Of a stretch of DNA of 64,000 nt, positions 7,857 to 15,980 are shown piece after piece (position 1 is the stretch's first letter; the number at the start of each line of letters is the position of its first letter). The notes beneath the pieces were generated by a model that made no database searches, was not told the DNA's origin, and saw only the letters and a program-made list of their open reading frames with translations. The stretch comes from Candidatus Poribacteria bacterium (GTDB lineage: Bacteria; Poribacteria; WGA-4E; WGA-3G). The stretch covers positions 124,001-188,000 of the forward strand of contig JAJDTJ010000044.1 in NCBI GenBank assembly GCA_022827225.1, in the 5' to 3' direction. Made by a program: the position numbers and the translations under genes.

Positions 7857-8531
7857 ATGGAATATCGCGCCCTTCACCCCTGGAATGTTACACCTGAAGA
7901 AGCCAGACAACTCCAAAACAAACTGCGCACACAGGTGATTTCAACAGACCAGTTTGGGACAATCAACACCGTTGCTGGAGTAGACATCGGGTTGAAAAAG
8001 GACACCGCAATCGCATCTGTGGTCGTCCTGAGTTTCCCTGAACTACAGGTGGTAGATAGCGTGGTTACAGCAAGCCCTGTTCGTTTTCCTTATATACCGG
8101 GGTTGTTATCCTTTCGGGAGACTCCACCGCTACTGACAGCGTTTGATCAGTTGCAAACGGTCCCAGACCTAATAATCGTAGACGGGCAAGGGATCGCACA
8201 CCCCAGAAGATTCGGGCTCGCATCGCACTTAGGACTGATATTGGATAAACCGACAATCGGTTGCGCAAAATCCCGGCTCTGGGGACGATACACGGAACCT
8301 AACACAGAACAAGGGGCTTATACGTATCTTACAGATAAAGAAGAGGTGATCGGTGCCGCGGTCCGCACGCGCACAAACGTCAGGGTAGTCTACGTGTCCA
8401 TCGGACACCGAATCTCCCTGGATTCAGCCCGTATGTGGACGTTGGCATGTTGTCGAGGCTATCGCTTACCTGAAACCACCCGCCATGCACACAACGCCGC
8501 ATCCGGAGACCCTCCCGGAATACGCACATGA
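7857..8531 (+). CDS. nfi: Endonuclease V
   Basis: DNA/RNA repair enzyme cutting near deoxyinosine. 224 residues, normal length. Catalytic acidic residues align with the family: D43 in GVDIG, E88 in FRE, D109 in VDGQG, and K138 in GCAKSRL; the HPRRFGLASHLG block and the GHRISL near the end are also typical. The start at 7857 gives the standard N-terminus; the ribosome site is weak. The last four bases (ATGA) overlap the next gene, so it is co-translated with the hypothetical and sulfatase genes. Confidence 0.95.
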   Translation: MEYRALHPWNVTPEEARQLQNKLRTQVISTDQFGTINTVAGVDIGLKKDTAIASVVVLSFPELQVVDSVVTASPVRFPYIPGLLSFRETPPLLTAFDQLQTVPDLIIVDGQGIAHPRRFGLASHLGLILDKPTIGCAKSRLWGRYTEPNTEQGAYTYLTDKEEVIGAAVRTRTNVRVVYVSIGHRISLDSARMWTLACCRGYRLPETTRHAHNAASGDPPGIRT

Positions 8532-9319
8532 AGACTAACAACAGACATCACTGGTCGTTTGACTACAACCACGGTGCACAAAATCCCCAATTTACACAGG
8601 AATTGATTGGAACACTCCGCGGTTGTTACACGAACACCGATACGCACGGCAGGCAGGCAGCACAAACCGTCAAGCATGTCTACAATATCTTACCGAACTA
8701 TTGGCGCGGTTATGCCGGCGGAGATACCAAAAAAGAACTACGGATCGGGGAAACTACCGTTGAACGCACCAAAAACGGGAGCCTATGGAACTATACCGTC
8801 GAATACGAAAATACGACAAGCGGCGAACACCTACAGATGCAATTCTGCTGTCATGATGACAATTACCGTTCCCTCATAGATAATTGGCGCGTCACCGTCC
8901 GTAACAGTGGAAATGATAAATATTCCGAATTGACATCTGAGGGGCATCTTACTCGAGATTCAGAGGTACGACTTCGCATCAACGGCACTGAGATCGCTGG
9001 TGGCGTTGTGGATAAATCAACCAAAATGACATGCAATTGGGCACTTTTTGATGTAATCCCAGCACTCACACAGACAGTTCAAGCATCAGGCAGTGGAATA
9101 GACATCGTACTTCTTGAAGATCTGGAGCAGCTCAGACCGAAAAGCAAGATCGGTTTCCTTGAATCGATACAGACACCTATGCCACTCGACGGTTATTACG
9201 TTTACGGTGTCGGACTTCTGCCTTCGTATTGGTGGCTTGATGCGGATGGAAACATCGCTATCGCTTCGACGTTTTTTGAGACGTTGGTACTCAGAGAAAA
9301 GATAGAGGGCAGCACATGA
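8528..9319 (+). CDS. Hypothetical beta-rich protein between nfi and sulfatase
   Basis: Unrecognised 263-residue protein. No signal peptide. Many short Thr/Tyr/Gly-containing strands suggest a beta-sandwich, and aromatic-rich segments (NILPNYWRGYAGG, LLPSYWWLDADG) resemble ligand-binding loops. It overlaps nfi by ATGA at its start and the sulfatase by ATGA at its end, implying one translational unit. A role linked to the sulfatase substrate is possible but only inferred from position. Confidence 0.6.
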   Translation: MKTNNRHHWSFDYNHGAQNPQFTQELIGTLRGCYTNTDTHGRQAAQTVKHVYNILPNYWRGYAGGDTKKELRIGETTVERTKNGSLWNYTVEYENTTSGEHLQMQFCCHDDNYRSLIDNWRVTVRNSGNDKYSELTSEGHLTRDSEVRLRINGTEIAGGVVDKSTKMTCNWALFDVIPALTQTVQASGSGIDIVLLEDLEQLRPKSKIGFLESIQTPMPLDGYYVYGVGLLPSYWWLDADGNIAIASTFFETLVLREKIEGST

Positions 9320-10740
9320 ACGAAAGACCCAATATCGTTTTTATCAACACCGACCAGCATTCGTGGGATGCGATCTCTGCATACGGAAACCCGTATCTTC
9401 ATACGCCTAATATTGATGAGCTTCACAGGAACGGCACCTCTTTTCGTCAATCATATTGCACAGATCCGGTGTGCGCCGCTGCGCGTTCGAGTTGGGCTAC
9501 GGGGTTATATACATCTGAAACAGGTGTTCCGTTCAACGGTGGGCATCTGCATCCAGACATTCCAGATATTGGACAGGTGCTGAGGGCAGATCGCTATAGA
9601 CCGTTCCATTGTGGTAAGTGGCACGTCCCGGGTAGAAATGTTCGTGAAAGTTTTCAGACACTCTATTATGGGCAACGCAGTATCGGTGCAGGCGGTGCCG
9701 CGTATTACGATTCCGCAACCACGCACGCTGTTGCAGATTTCTTGACGAACTACGATGGCGACCAACCGTTTTATCTACAGATCGGCTACGTCGATCCACA
9801 TGATGTATGCGAATATCTGCACAACCATGAGGAGAAACAAATTCCGAACCCTGTGGAGCACGGAATTGTTTCGGAAGACGATTTACCGCCACTCCCTGAA
9901 AACTTCGACTACGATGAACGGGAGACTGTGCTACACCGCGTCTGTCGTCGAGTTGAGGACGCGCTCATTCACGCGCCTATCCTTAAAGCCGTACAACATT
10001 GGGACGAACTGCAGTGGCGCTACCTAATATGGAACTATTACAGATTCGTTGAGAAAGTCGACGCTGAGATCGGTCGAGTCATGGCACTGCTACGCGAGAC
10101 ATCTCAGCACCATAGAACACTCATCATCTTCACTGCCGACCATGGTGAAGCATGCGGAAGTCATCGGATGTTCCAGAAGTTCACACTTTATGAGGAGAGT
10201 GTGCAAGTGCCGTTCATCGTGGCGTGTTTAGGAGACGGAATCCCGATAGAAAAAGATCGGGTTGACGAAACGCATTTCATTTCCGGTGTAGATGTGTTCC
10301 CAACCATCTGTGATTACGCCGGTATTGATACACCCGAAATGTTGCAAGGCATAAGTGTGCGTCCACTGGTAGAGGGCAGAGATGTCCAGTGGCGAGATTC
10401 TGCCTACATAGAGAGTAATTATTGGGGACGCGCGATTGTTACAGAACACTATAAATACGTTACAGAGTACAAACCGAAAATAGTGGAGGATTTCTTGCCT
10501 CCGGGACCAGATGCCGAACAGTTCGGACTCGCTCAACTATTTGATCGGCAAAACGATCCAGCAGAGACAGAAAATTTAGTGACAGACCCAGCCTACAGCG
10601 AAATCGTTAAGGTGTCTCAAGATAAACTGCTCGCTCAAGAAGCCAAACTCCATCGGCAGGAAATTGTACATCCACATCCGAAGCGAGTAATATCAAACTG
10701 GGGTGAGCGGTTACGGGCATATTGGCAACACAATAGATAG
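9316..10740 (+). CDS. Sulfatase (type I, formylglycine-dependent)
   Basis: 474-residue alkaline-phosphatase-superfamily sulfatase. The N-terminal metal site is seen in VFINTDQHSWD (D13), the modification motif CxAxR in PVCAAARSS (C53, R57), and the C-terminal metal motif FTADHGEACGSH near residue 275. C53 would need conversion to formylglycine by FGE or anSME, neither of which lies nearby. No signal peptide, so it is predicted cytoplasmic. It likely removes sulfate from a carbohydrate or small molecule; substrate not deducible. Coupled by ATGA to the preceding hypothetical. Confidence 0.9.
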   Translation: MNERPNIVFINTDQHSWDAISAYGNPYLHTPNIDELHRNGTSFRQSYCTDPVCAAARSSWATGLYTSETGVPFNGGHLHPDIPDIGQVLRADRYRPFHCGKWHVPGRNVRESFQTLYYGQRSIGAGGAAYYDSATTHAVADFLTNYDGDQPFYLQIGYVDPHDVCEYLHNHEEKQIPNPVEHGIVSEDDLPPLPENFDYDERETVLHRVCRRVEDALIHAPILKAVQHWDELQWRYLIWNYYRFVEKVDAEIGRVMALLRETSQHHRTLIIFTADHGEACGSHRMFQKFTLYEESVQVPFIVACLGDGIPIEKDRVDETHFISGVDVFPTICDYAGIDTPEMLQGISVRPLVEGRDVQWRDSAYIESNYWGRAIVTEHYKYVTEYKPKIVEDFLPPGPDAEQFGLAQLFDRQNDPAETENLVTDPAYSEIVKVSQDKLLAQEAKLHRQEIVHPHPKRVISNWGERLRAYWQHNR

Positions 10741-10791
10741 GAACACAAATTCGTTGATACAACGGTAAAAAAATATCAGGACCTCGGAAAA

Positions 10792-11967
10792 ATGAATATA
10801 TTCTCAAAACGCTTAAATCGACTCCCACCATATATGTTTGGTAAACTCAAACAGTTAACGCACGAACGTAGACAGCAAGGGATAGACATTATCGACTTAG
10901 GGATGGGGAACCCGAATCAGCCGACACCGCAACCTATCATTGATAAGTTGACCGAGGCTGCGCAGGAGCTTCGGAATCACCGCTACTCCGCTTCACGCGG
11001 CATTTTTAACCTCCGCAGGGAAGTCAGTTGGCACTATGAACGTCGGTTCGGTGTTGACATTGACCCGAATGAGGAGGCAATCGCTGTTATCGGCACGAAA
11101 GAGGGACTCGGGCATCTCGCTTTGGCTTTGATTGACGAAGGCGACCTGGCGATGGTACCGAACCCGACATTCCCGATTCACACATACAGCGTCGTTCTCG
11201 CCGGTGGTAGCGTCGTCAGTATACCACTCACAGAGGAGAACGATTTTATCCCTTCACTCACTGAGATTACACGCGATATTTGGCCGAGACCTAAGATGCT
11301 AATCTTAAGTTTCCCGCATAACCCGACGGGCGCTGTTGTTGATCTCGGGTTCTTTGAGGAGATCGTCGCCTTCGCGAAACAACAGGAGATCATTGTCGTC
11401 CACGATTTGGCTTACGCAGACATCGTCTTTGACGGTTACAAAGCACCGAGTTTCCTACAGGCGAAGGGCGCGAAGGATGTCGGTATTGAATTCATCTCGC
11501 TGTCGAAATCCTATAACATGGCGGGGTGGCGGTGCGGGTTCGCCGCCGGGAATCACGAGATTATAGAGGCACTCGCCCGGATTAAAGGCTACTACGATTA
11601 CGGGATTTTCGCACCGATCCAGATCGCGGCGATTATGGCACTCCGCACGCCAATAGACACCGTAATAGAAAACGCCGCGATCTACCAGAAACGCCGCGAT
11701 GTACTCGTGGAAGGGTTAAACCGGATCGGATGGGCAGTACCGAAACCCCAGGCTTCCATGTTCGTCTGGGCATCTATTCCTGAAGCGTGGCGACACTTGA
11801 ACTCTCTCGACTTCTCAATGAAACTCCTCAATGAAGCGGAAGTCTGCGTCTCTCCCGGTGCAGGGTTCGGGCATAACGGTGAGGGGTACATCCGCATCGC
11901 GCTTGTAGAGAACGAGGATCGCATCCGTCAAGCAGTCCGCCAGATCCGACGTGCGTTGTTCGGTTAA
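10792..11967 (+). CDS. alaC: PLP-dependent class I/II aminotransferase (AlaC-like)
   Basis: 391 residues. Fold type I features: NPTG at 177-180, D205 and Y208 contacting PLP, and the Schiff-base lysine K239 in SLSKSYNMAGWR. The start MNIFSKRLNRLPPYMFGKL and the GMGNPNQPTP segment resemble the AlaC/YfdZ group of glutamate-pyruvate aminotransferases; LL-diaminopimelate aminotransferase is a near relative. It would interconvert pyruvate/glutamate and alanine/2-oxoglutarate. A GGA element lies upstream of the ATG, 51 bases after the sulfatase. Confidence 0.85.
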   Translation: MNIFSKRLNRLPPYMFGKLKQLTHERRQQGIDIIDLGMGNPNQPTPQPIIDKLTEAAQELRNHRYSASRGIFNLRREVSWHYERRFGVDIDPNEEAIAVIGTKEGLGHLALALIDEGDLAMVPNPTFPIHTYSVVLAGGSVVSIPLTEENDFIPSLTEITRDIWPRPKMLILSFPHNPTGAVVDLGFFEEIVAFAKQQEIIVVHDLAYADIVFDGYKAPSFLQAKGAKDVGIEFISLSKSYNMAGWRCGFAAGNHEIIEALARIKGYYDYGIFAPIQIAAIMALRTPIDTVIENAAIYQKRRDVLVEGLNRIGWAVPKPQASMFVWASIPEAWRHLNSLDFSMKLLNEAEVCVSPGAGFGHNGEGYIRIALVENEDRIRQAVRQIRRALFG

Positions 11968-11977
11968 TGATCAATCA

Positions 11978-12113
11978 ATATGTATACAAATTATACATAT
12001 CAAGGTCGATATGTATAGAAATTGCCAAAAAGTATACATGTCCAGATGTATATGTATACAAATTATACATATACATCCCAATATGTATAGAAATTGCCAA
12101 AAAGTATACATAT
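11978..12113. repeat. Two 72-base tandem units, each with two palindromes
   Basis: Positions 11978-12041 and 12050-12113 repeat with a 72-base period. Each unit holds a short dyad (ATATGTATA, 5-base loop CAAAT, TATACATAT) and a longer dyad whose arms again read ATATGTATA and TATACAT(A/G)T around a 15-base centre containing AAATTGCC. It sits between convergent genes (alaC and phyH). It may act as a protein-binding array or bidirectional hairpin block; it lacks U-tracts typical of terminators. Confidence 0.85.
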
Positions 12114-12130
12114 CCGCTTAAGTGGGCGAA

Positions 12131-13033
12131 TTACTCTAATCCCCACTGCTTTTTCGCTTCTTCAAACGAAATCTTCTGGCTGCCGGTGTGAGAAATCGGG
12201 TTCTTGCCAACCCACCGCTCATCAATCGGATGTTCCGCCGGTTGGAAACGGATGTCACAACTGACGCGCCACCGATCCGAAAGGTTCTTCGTCGAAGTGT
12301 GCATCGTGTGCATTGTGAAGATGATGACATCCCCCATCTCAAAATCGGCTGTTTTCCATTCACCACCGTATTTATCGCTGATCTCCATCGGATCGCGTCC
12401 GAAATGACCCGGTGTACCGTCCTTATCAACATCTGTTTTACCGTAGGTATCTCGAATCCGTGCGAAACTCGGTAGGTTATGCGAACCGACAAGCACCGTC
12501 AGTGTCCCCATCGTTGCGGGTACATCACCAAACGGTACCCAGCACGTGTGCAGCTGCTTTGAACCCCTGCCCATATAGACGAAATCGAAGTGGGGACCCG
12601 ACCAACCGTCAGGACGGACGAACCGGAGCCATTTGTAATCGAATGTTCGGGTATCGCCACCGAAAAAGTTACGGAAGAATTTAAAGAGTTCATCGCCTTC
12701 TAAGACAGACAGCACATCTGGGTGGTGTGTAACAGCGGGAGCTCCCATCGTCCTTCCAGGGCTGCCCGCCCCGGCGACTGCTTCCATAATATCCGTATCG
12801 GGTTTGAAGACATCGTCTTTACCGTTCCCTTCGGCATATTCAAGGATAGCGCGCCGCGCTGCGATAATCTTTTCTTTGTTAATTAAACCCCGGACGAGTA
12901 GATACCCGTCTTCTGCTATCTGTTCGTGCAAGCCTTCTGATGAGTCGAGCACAGCGTTACAGTCCCGAAGCACACCGAGGTGTGGCCCGGGGAAGGTCAT
13001 CTCATGGTCTCCTACAAAAACGGTTTTTGCCAT
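12131..13033 (-). CDS. Phytanoyl-CoA dioxygenase (PhyH) family protein
   Basis: 300-residue Fe(II)/2-oxoglutarate oxygenase with a double-stranded beta-helix. The iron facial triad is visible as H148 and D150 in GPHFDF and a distal His in the FTMHTMHTSTKN segment (about 240-246); the 2-oxoglutarate-binding Arg lies in RWRVSCDIRF (about 253). GGAGGA precedes the ATG by six bases. The upstream DprA-like gene ends on the start codon (TAATG overlap). PhyH paralogs are abundant in Poribacteria and some marine bacteria; the substrate is unknown. Confidence 0.9.
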   Translation of the reverse strand: MAKTVFVGDHEMTFPGPHLGVLRDCNAVLDSSEGLHEQIAEDGYLLVRGLINKEKIIAARRAILEYAEGNGKDDVFKPDTDIMEAVAGAGSPGRTMGAPAVTHHPDVLSVLEGDELFKFFRNFFGGDTRTFDYKWLRFVRPDGWSGPHFDFVYMGRGSKQLHTCWVPFGDVPATMGTLTVLVGSHNLPSFARIRDTYGKTDVDKDGTPGHFGRDPMEISDKYGGEWKTADFEMGDVIIFTMHTMHTSTKNLSDRWRVSCDIRFQPAEHPIDERWVGKNPISHTGSQKISFEEAKKQWGLE

Positions 13034-13722
13034 TATGTTCCTCCGAATTGTGCTATTACGGTAGTAGCATTTGCTTTTTTCTCGAGGTATGCGGACGGTT
13101 CCATCCGTTGTGCCCCAAGCTGAAAGAGTGCCTCGTTTGCTGGTGTATCAAAAGTGAAAACGGGTTTACCACAGGCGATCATCTGCTCTGTGAATTTCAA
13201 GGTCTTGCTGTCTTCAGCGGCATGCGCGATATAGATTTTGTCCGCGAGCGCTGCAACGAAAGCGTTGCGTCGGTTCGCCAACGCCACTGTCTGTCTATCG
13301 TAGCGACTTTCAAACGGCGATAGAATTAATAACCGTTCTTTAGCGAATGCGTCTTTCCATGCCGATTTCAGTCGCATATTTTCGATGCTCCGCGCCGGAC
13401 ACAAGAGAATCGGTTGTACGCCACGCAGTAAGACGCGCAGACATTCTTTTTCAATCGGCGAATGATAGCCTCCGATCGTTGGGATCCCTCGCTCCTTGAA
13501 TCTCTGTGCCAAGTCATGCGTTTTCAATATCAGTTCCCCGGGACATTTCTTGGAGCAGAAGAGTGCCCAGAGGTTTCCGTTGAAAGCGGTATCTATTCCC
13601 GGTAACAAGTCGATATTTCCACGTGCCCAAATCGTTTCTGGGGCTTCTGTTTTTAAGGAGTCTTTCAACCTTTTTGGGTAATTCGGGTCTATTTGTGTGA
13701 TGCGTTGAATTGGCGGTATCAC
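13033..13722 (-). CDS. DprA/SMF-like Rossmann protein
   Basis: 229 residues. Resembles the central Rossmann part of DNA-processing protein A: LWALFCSKKCPGELIL, a GGYHSPIEKECLRVLLRGVQ glycine/acid segment, LILSPFES, and RNAFVAALADKIYIAH, which is the conserved RN..IA..AD segment. It lacks the usual HhH and C-terminal winged-helix domains, so it is a short variant. Function could be single-stranded DNA binding as in competence, or nucleotide binding like the LOG family. TAATG overlap couples it to phyH. Confidence 0.7.
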   Translation of the reverse strand: MIPPIQRITQIDPNYPKRLKDSLKTEAPETIWARGNIDLLPGIDTAFNGNLWALFCSKKCPGELILKTHDLAQRFKERGIPTIGGYHSPIEKECLRVLLRGVQPILLCPARSIENMRLKSAWKDAFAKERLLILSPFESRYDRQTVALANRRNAFVAALADKIYIAHAAEDSKTLKFTEQMIACGKPVFTFDTPANEALFQLGAQRMEPSAYLEKKANATTVIAQFGGT

Positions 13723-13774
13723 TTCTCATCCTACATGACATTTGATAAAGTTAGAGTTTATGAATAATCCCGTT

Positions 13775-13797
13775 TGTAGTAGGGCAATTCATTGCCC
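13775..13797. repeat. TGTAGTAG-headed palindrome; otherwise empty spacer
   Basis: GGGCAAT-tc-ATTGCCC hairpin (13782-13797) preceded by TGTAGTA. One of several TGTAG-headed palindromes in the window. The rest of the 13723-14077 spacer shows no gene or RNA I can support. Confidence 0.6.
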
Positions 13798-14077
13798 GTT
13801 GTGGACGTACAATAATGCACTTCGCTTATGGGCGAGTACTCCGCAAAATCGCACGACCACGAACCCACTCTCAAGTTCAAAGTTGAGGAAGCAATAGTCT
13901 GCCATAGGTTACCCATCTTTCACTAATTCTTAAGCAGTTTTCATCTGATGATTTTAACAAAACTTGGTAATTAGTGCAAGGATATAACCAGCGGTGAACA
14001 GAATCATTCAATTGTCACAAATCGTTCTTGTGGGAGGGGTGTTTCTTATGCTCGCGATACTCACAATAAATGCTGTA

Positions 14078-14614
14078 TCAAGCGGAAAGTTGACGATGTG
14101 CTTCAGGTGGTGCGCCGTTTTGGAGCCAAGCAATCGGCTGTTCTTCTGCTGTCCTATCTGGGTTGACCCAGATAATATCTTGGATTTCGCCAACTTGTTG
14201 AGATGCTCGCTTGAAAAGTCCTCGGATAGTTTCATCAAGTGAAACAATGATTTGATCAGTTGCAAGTGCTGCTCCGAGAAGATGAAAATCCTTTAGCATC
14301 GCGTTGATGTCTTTTTCCTCAACGGCTGTCGCTTCAATCTCGTCGTACAACGCTCTATTTTGAGGAAGTTCGATATAGTGGAATCTCCTTGTGGCAATCA
14401 TATTCCCTAACCATTCGGCTGCAAAATTTGATTGATTCTCATCCCATTCTTCGGATAATTCAAACGTCATCACAACATGGTGTGAGGATTCGTCTCGAAA
14501 AGTTTGAAGAAATTCGGTGCAGTTGATTGATACAGAGTCAGTTGCGTCTACACCACCGGCAGCGCGGGCAACCGAAGCGTTCACAACGAGTCGTTTTAAG
14601 CTCTTTGCCCGCAT
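14078..14614 (-). CDS. PIN-like nuclease-type protein
   Basis: 178 residues. The start MRAKSLKRLVVNASVARAAG and a later IIVSLDE (about 118-124) after a LLGAALATD helix fit a PIN-domain pattern in which an early strand and a conserved Asp after the second strand form the active site; the first Asp is replaced by Asn (VVNAS), so catalysis is uncertain. It is the last gene of a six-gene operon; its ATG lies one base after the ATPase stop (TAATATG), showing tight coupling. Likely an effector or toxin partner of the ATPase, by inference. Confidence 0.55.
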   Translation of the reverse strand: MRAKSLKRLVVNASVARAAGGVDATDSVSINCTEFLQTFRDESSHHVVMTFELSEEWDENQSNFAAEWLGNMIATRRFHYIELPQNRALYDEIEATAVEEKDINAMLKDFHLLGAALATDQIIVSLDETIRGLFKRASQQVGEIQDIIWVNPDRTAEEQPIAWLQNGAPPEAHRQLSA

Positions 14615-14615
14615 A

Positions 14616-15911
14616 TTATGTCCTTTTAATGAAATGCGACCGTGCTGCCTTTATGTACCCACTTTGTGCGTTGAGATTGACATCCGCAAAATCTTCGGGC
14701 CACTCTCCGTAAGCTCCTACCTCATCCACATGGGCACTGCTAACGTCAGTTACGCCATCTTTGTTCCGTGAAAACCAGTGAAGCTTAACTAACTCCGGTG
14801 GGAGGTCTCCTTCTGCAACAAGTGTTTGAACCCCCAAAAGCAATAGTGAACTGTGCGTCTCGGCGACGACACGGACACCCCGTTTCGCCGCATCCGCCAG
14901 TACCCGCGCCAACGCGACCTGCGCGCGGGGATGGAGATGTAACTCTGGTTGTTCGAGATAGACCAACTGCCCTGGCTCTGCTGCAATCAGTGCTACTATA
15001 GCAGGCAAAACTTGAGATACTCCAAACCCCACATCTGCAATGCTGACCAGGTCTGCCTCGCGCTTGTTGTCGTTAAGGAAACGCCCCACTTGAAGTTCAA
15101 TGCCGACATCACCGATTTTTTTCGTGCCAACTTGTCCTGTTAAACCAAGTGTATAAAGTTCATCAGCAATCATTTTCAGACGTTCATCTTTCTTTTCCTG
15201 CCACTCATGAATAATGCTCGCAGCGTAATACTGAAATGTGCCGGGATACTGGGGACCGGTGCTGCTCAATTTGTAGGCGCGTTCTGGATTGCCACGTAGT
15301 CCAGGTAAGTGAATGGTACTGAAAATATATGCCCCAAAACCATAAGTAACCTCATAGAGATTACTACTATACTGAGAAGATCCCAAATACAAAAAACAAC
15401 GGGAACGCTTCACTATATCAAAATTCTTGAATGCCGGATCTTGATTACCCAATGATTTGATTTTTTCAGGCAACATCTCTGGATACAATGTAAGAGGCTT
15501 AGCGGATAATGTTTGATCGGGGCCTGAATTTTCTTTAGTCATTTCGGCAATTTCAATCCCATTCTTTCCCTTTCTGAAAGTTGTCCGCACTGCATTAAAG
15601 ACATTAGACTTATGAGTCTCAATCCGAACCTGAAAACTGTCTATTCCCTTTTTATTCGAGAATGTGGACAGAAATTGTGCCGCCTCAGTAAATTGAACGT
15701 TCGGTCCATCAATCAACAGCGGTCCCGGATCGTAAGGTGCTTCCAGTGTCTGCTTCAGCATCAGGAGCGGTTGCATGATGCTGGATTTCCCAGAACTGTT
15801 CGCACCGGCAAGGATCGTTAGCGGACGGATGTCAATTTCGCATTCCTCCGCGATGGACTTGAAACCCTTTACGGCTATCTTGGTGATACCTGAGACTTTT
15901 TTTTCCGACAT
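14616..15911 (-). CDS. AAA_15/OLD-like ATPase
   Basis: 431 residues. SMC/ABC-type ATPase: Walker A GANSSGKSS (36-44), signature-like SIADVGFGVSQVLP (about 290-303), Walker B YLEQPELHLHP (about 320-330) with the catalytic Glu, and the ETHSS H-loop. No Toprim or nuclease domain follows, so the effector activity probably comes from the coupled PIN-like protein. ATPases of this type are common sensors in phage-defence systems (OLD, PARIS, Septu-like). The AlbA gene lies 55 bases upstream, separated by a 12-base tandem repeat. Confidence 0.85.
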   Translation of the reverse strand: MSEKKVSGITKIAVKGFKSIAEECEIDIRPLTILAGANSSGKSSIMQPLLMLKQTLEAPYDPGPLLIDGPNVQFTEAAQFLSTFSNKKGIDSFQVRIETHKSNVFNAVRTTFRKGKNGIEIAEMTKENSGPDQTLSAKPLTLYPEMLPEKIKSLGNQDPAFKNFDIVKRSRCFLYLGSSQYSSNLYEVTYGFGAYIFSTIHLPGLRGNPERAYKLSSTGPQYPGTFQYYAASIIHEWQEKKDERLKMIADELYTLGLTGQVGTKKIGDVGIELQVGRFLNDNKREADLVSIADVGFGVSQVLPAIVALIAAEPGQLVYLEQPELHLHPRAQVALARVLADAAKRGVRVVAETHSSLLLLGVQTLVAEGDLPPELVKLHWFSRNKDGVTDVSSAHVDEVGAYGEWPEDFADVNLNAQSGYIKAARSHFIKRT

Positions 15912-15932
15912 GTCGAACTTGCTCCTTGTGTT

Positions 15933-15980
15933 AATCGCTTACCTAATCATTCACTTAATCGCTTACCTAATCGCTTACTT
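15933..15980. repeat. Four 12-base tandem repeats at the AlbA gene end
   Basis: AATCGCTTACCT, AATCATTCACTT, AATCGCTTACCT, AATCGCTTACTT from 15933 to 15980. The array spans the stop codon of the AlbA gene, so slippage would alter the last codons of that protein and the spacer to the ATPase. Confidence 0.8.

Noticed and set aside
11967..12191. Open frame of 74 codons after alaC
   Set aside because: It is only a translation of the 72-base tandem palindromic repeat (YVYKLYI...CIEIAKKYT twice).
13994..14242. 82-codon frame with hydrophobic start
   Set aside because: Overlaps the PIN-like gene antisense for most of its length and has no ribosome site.
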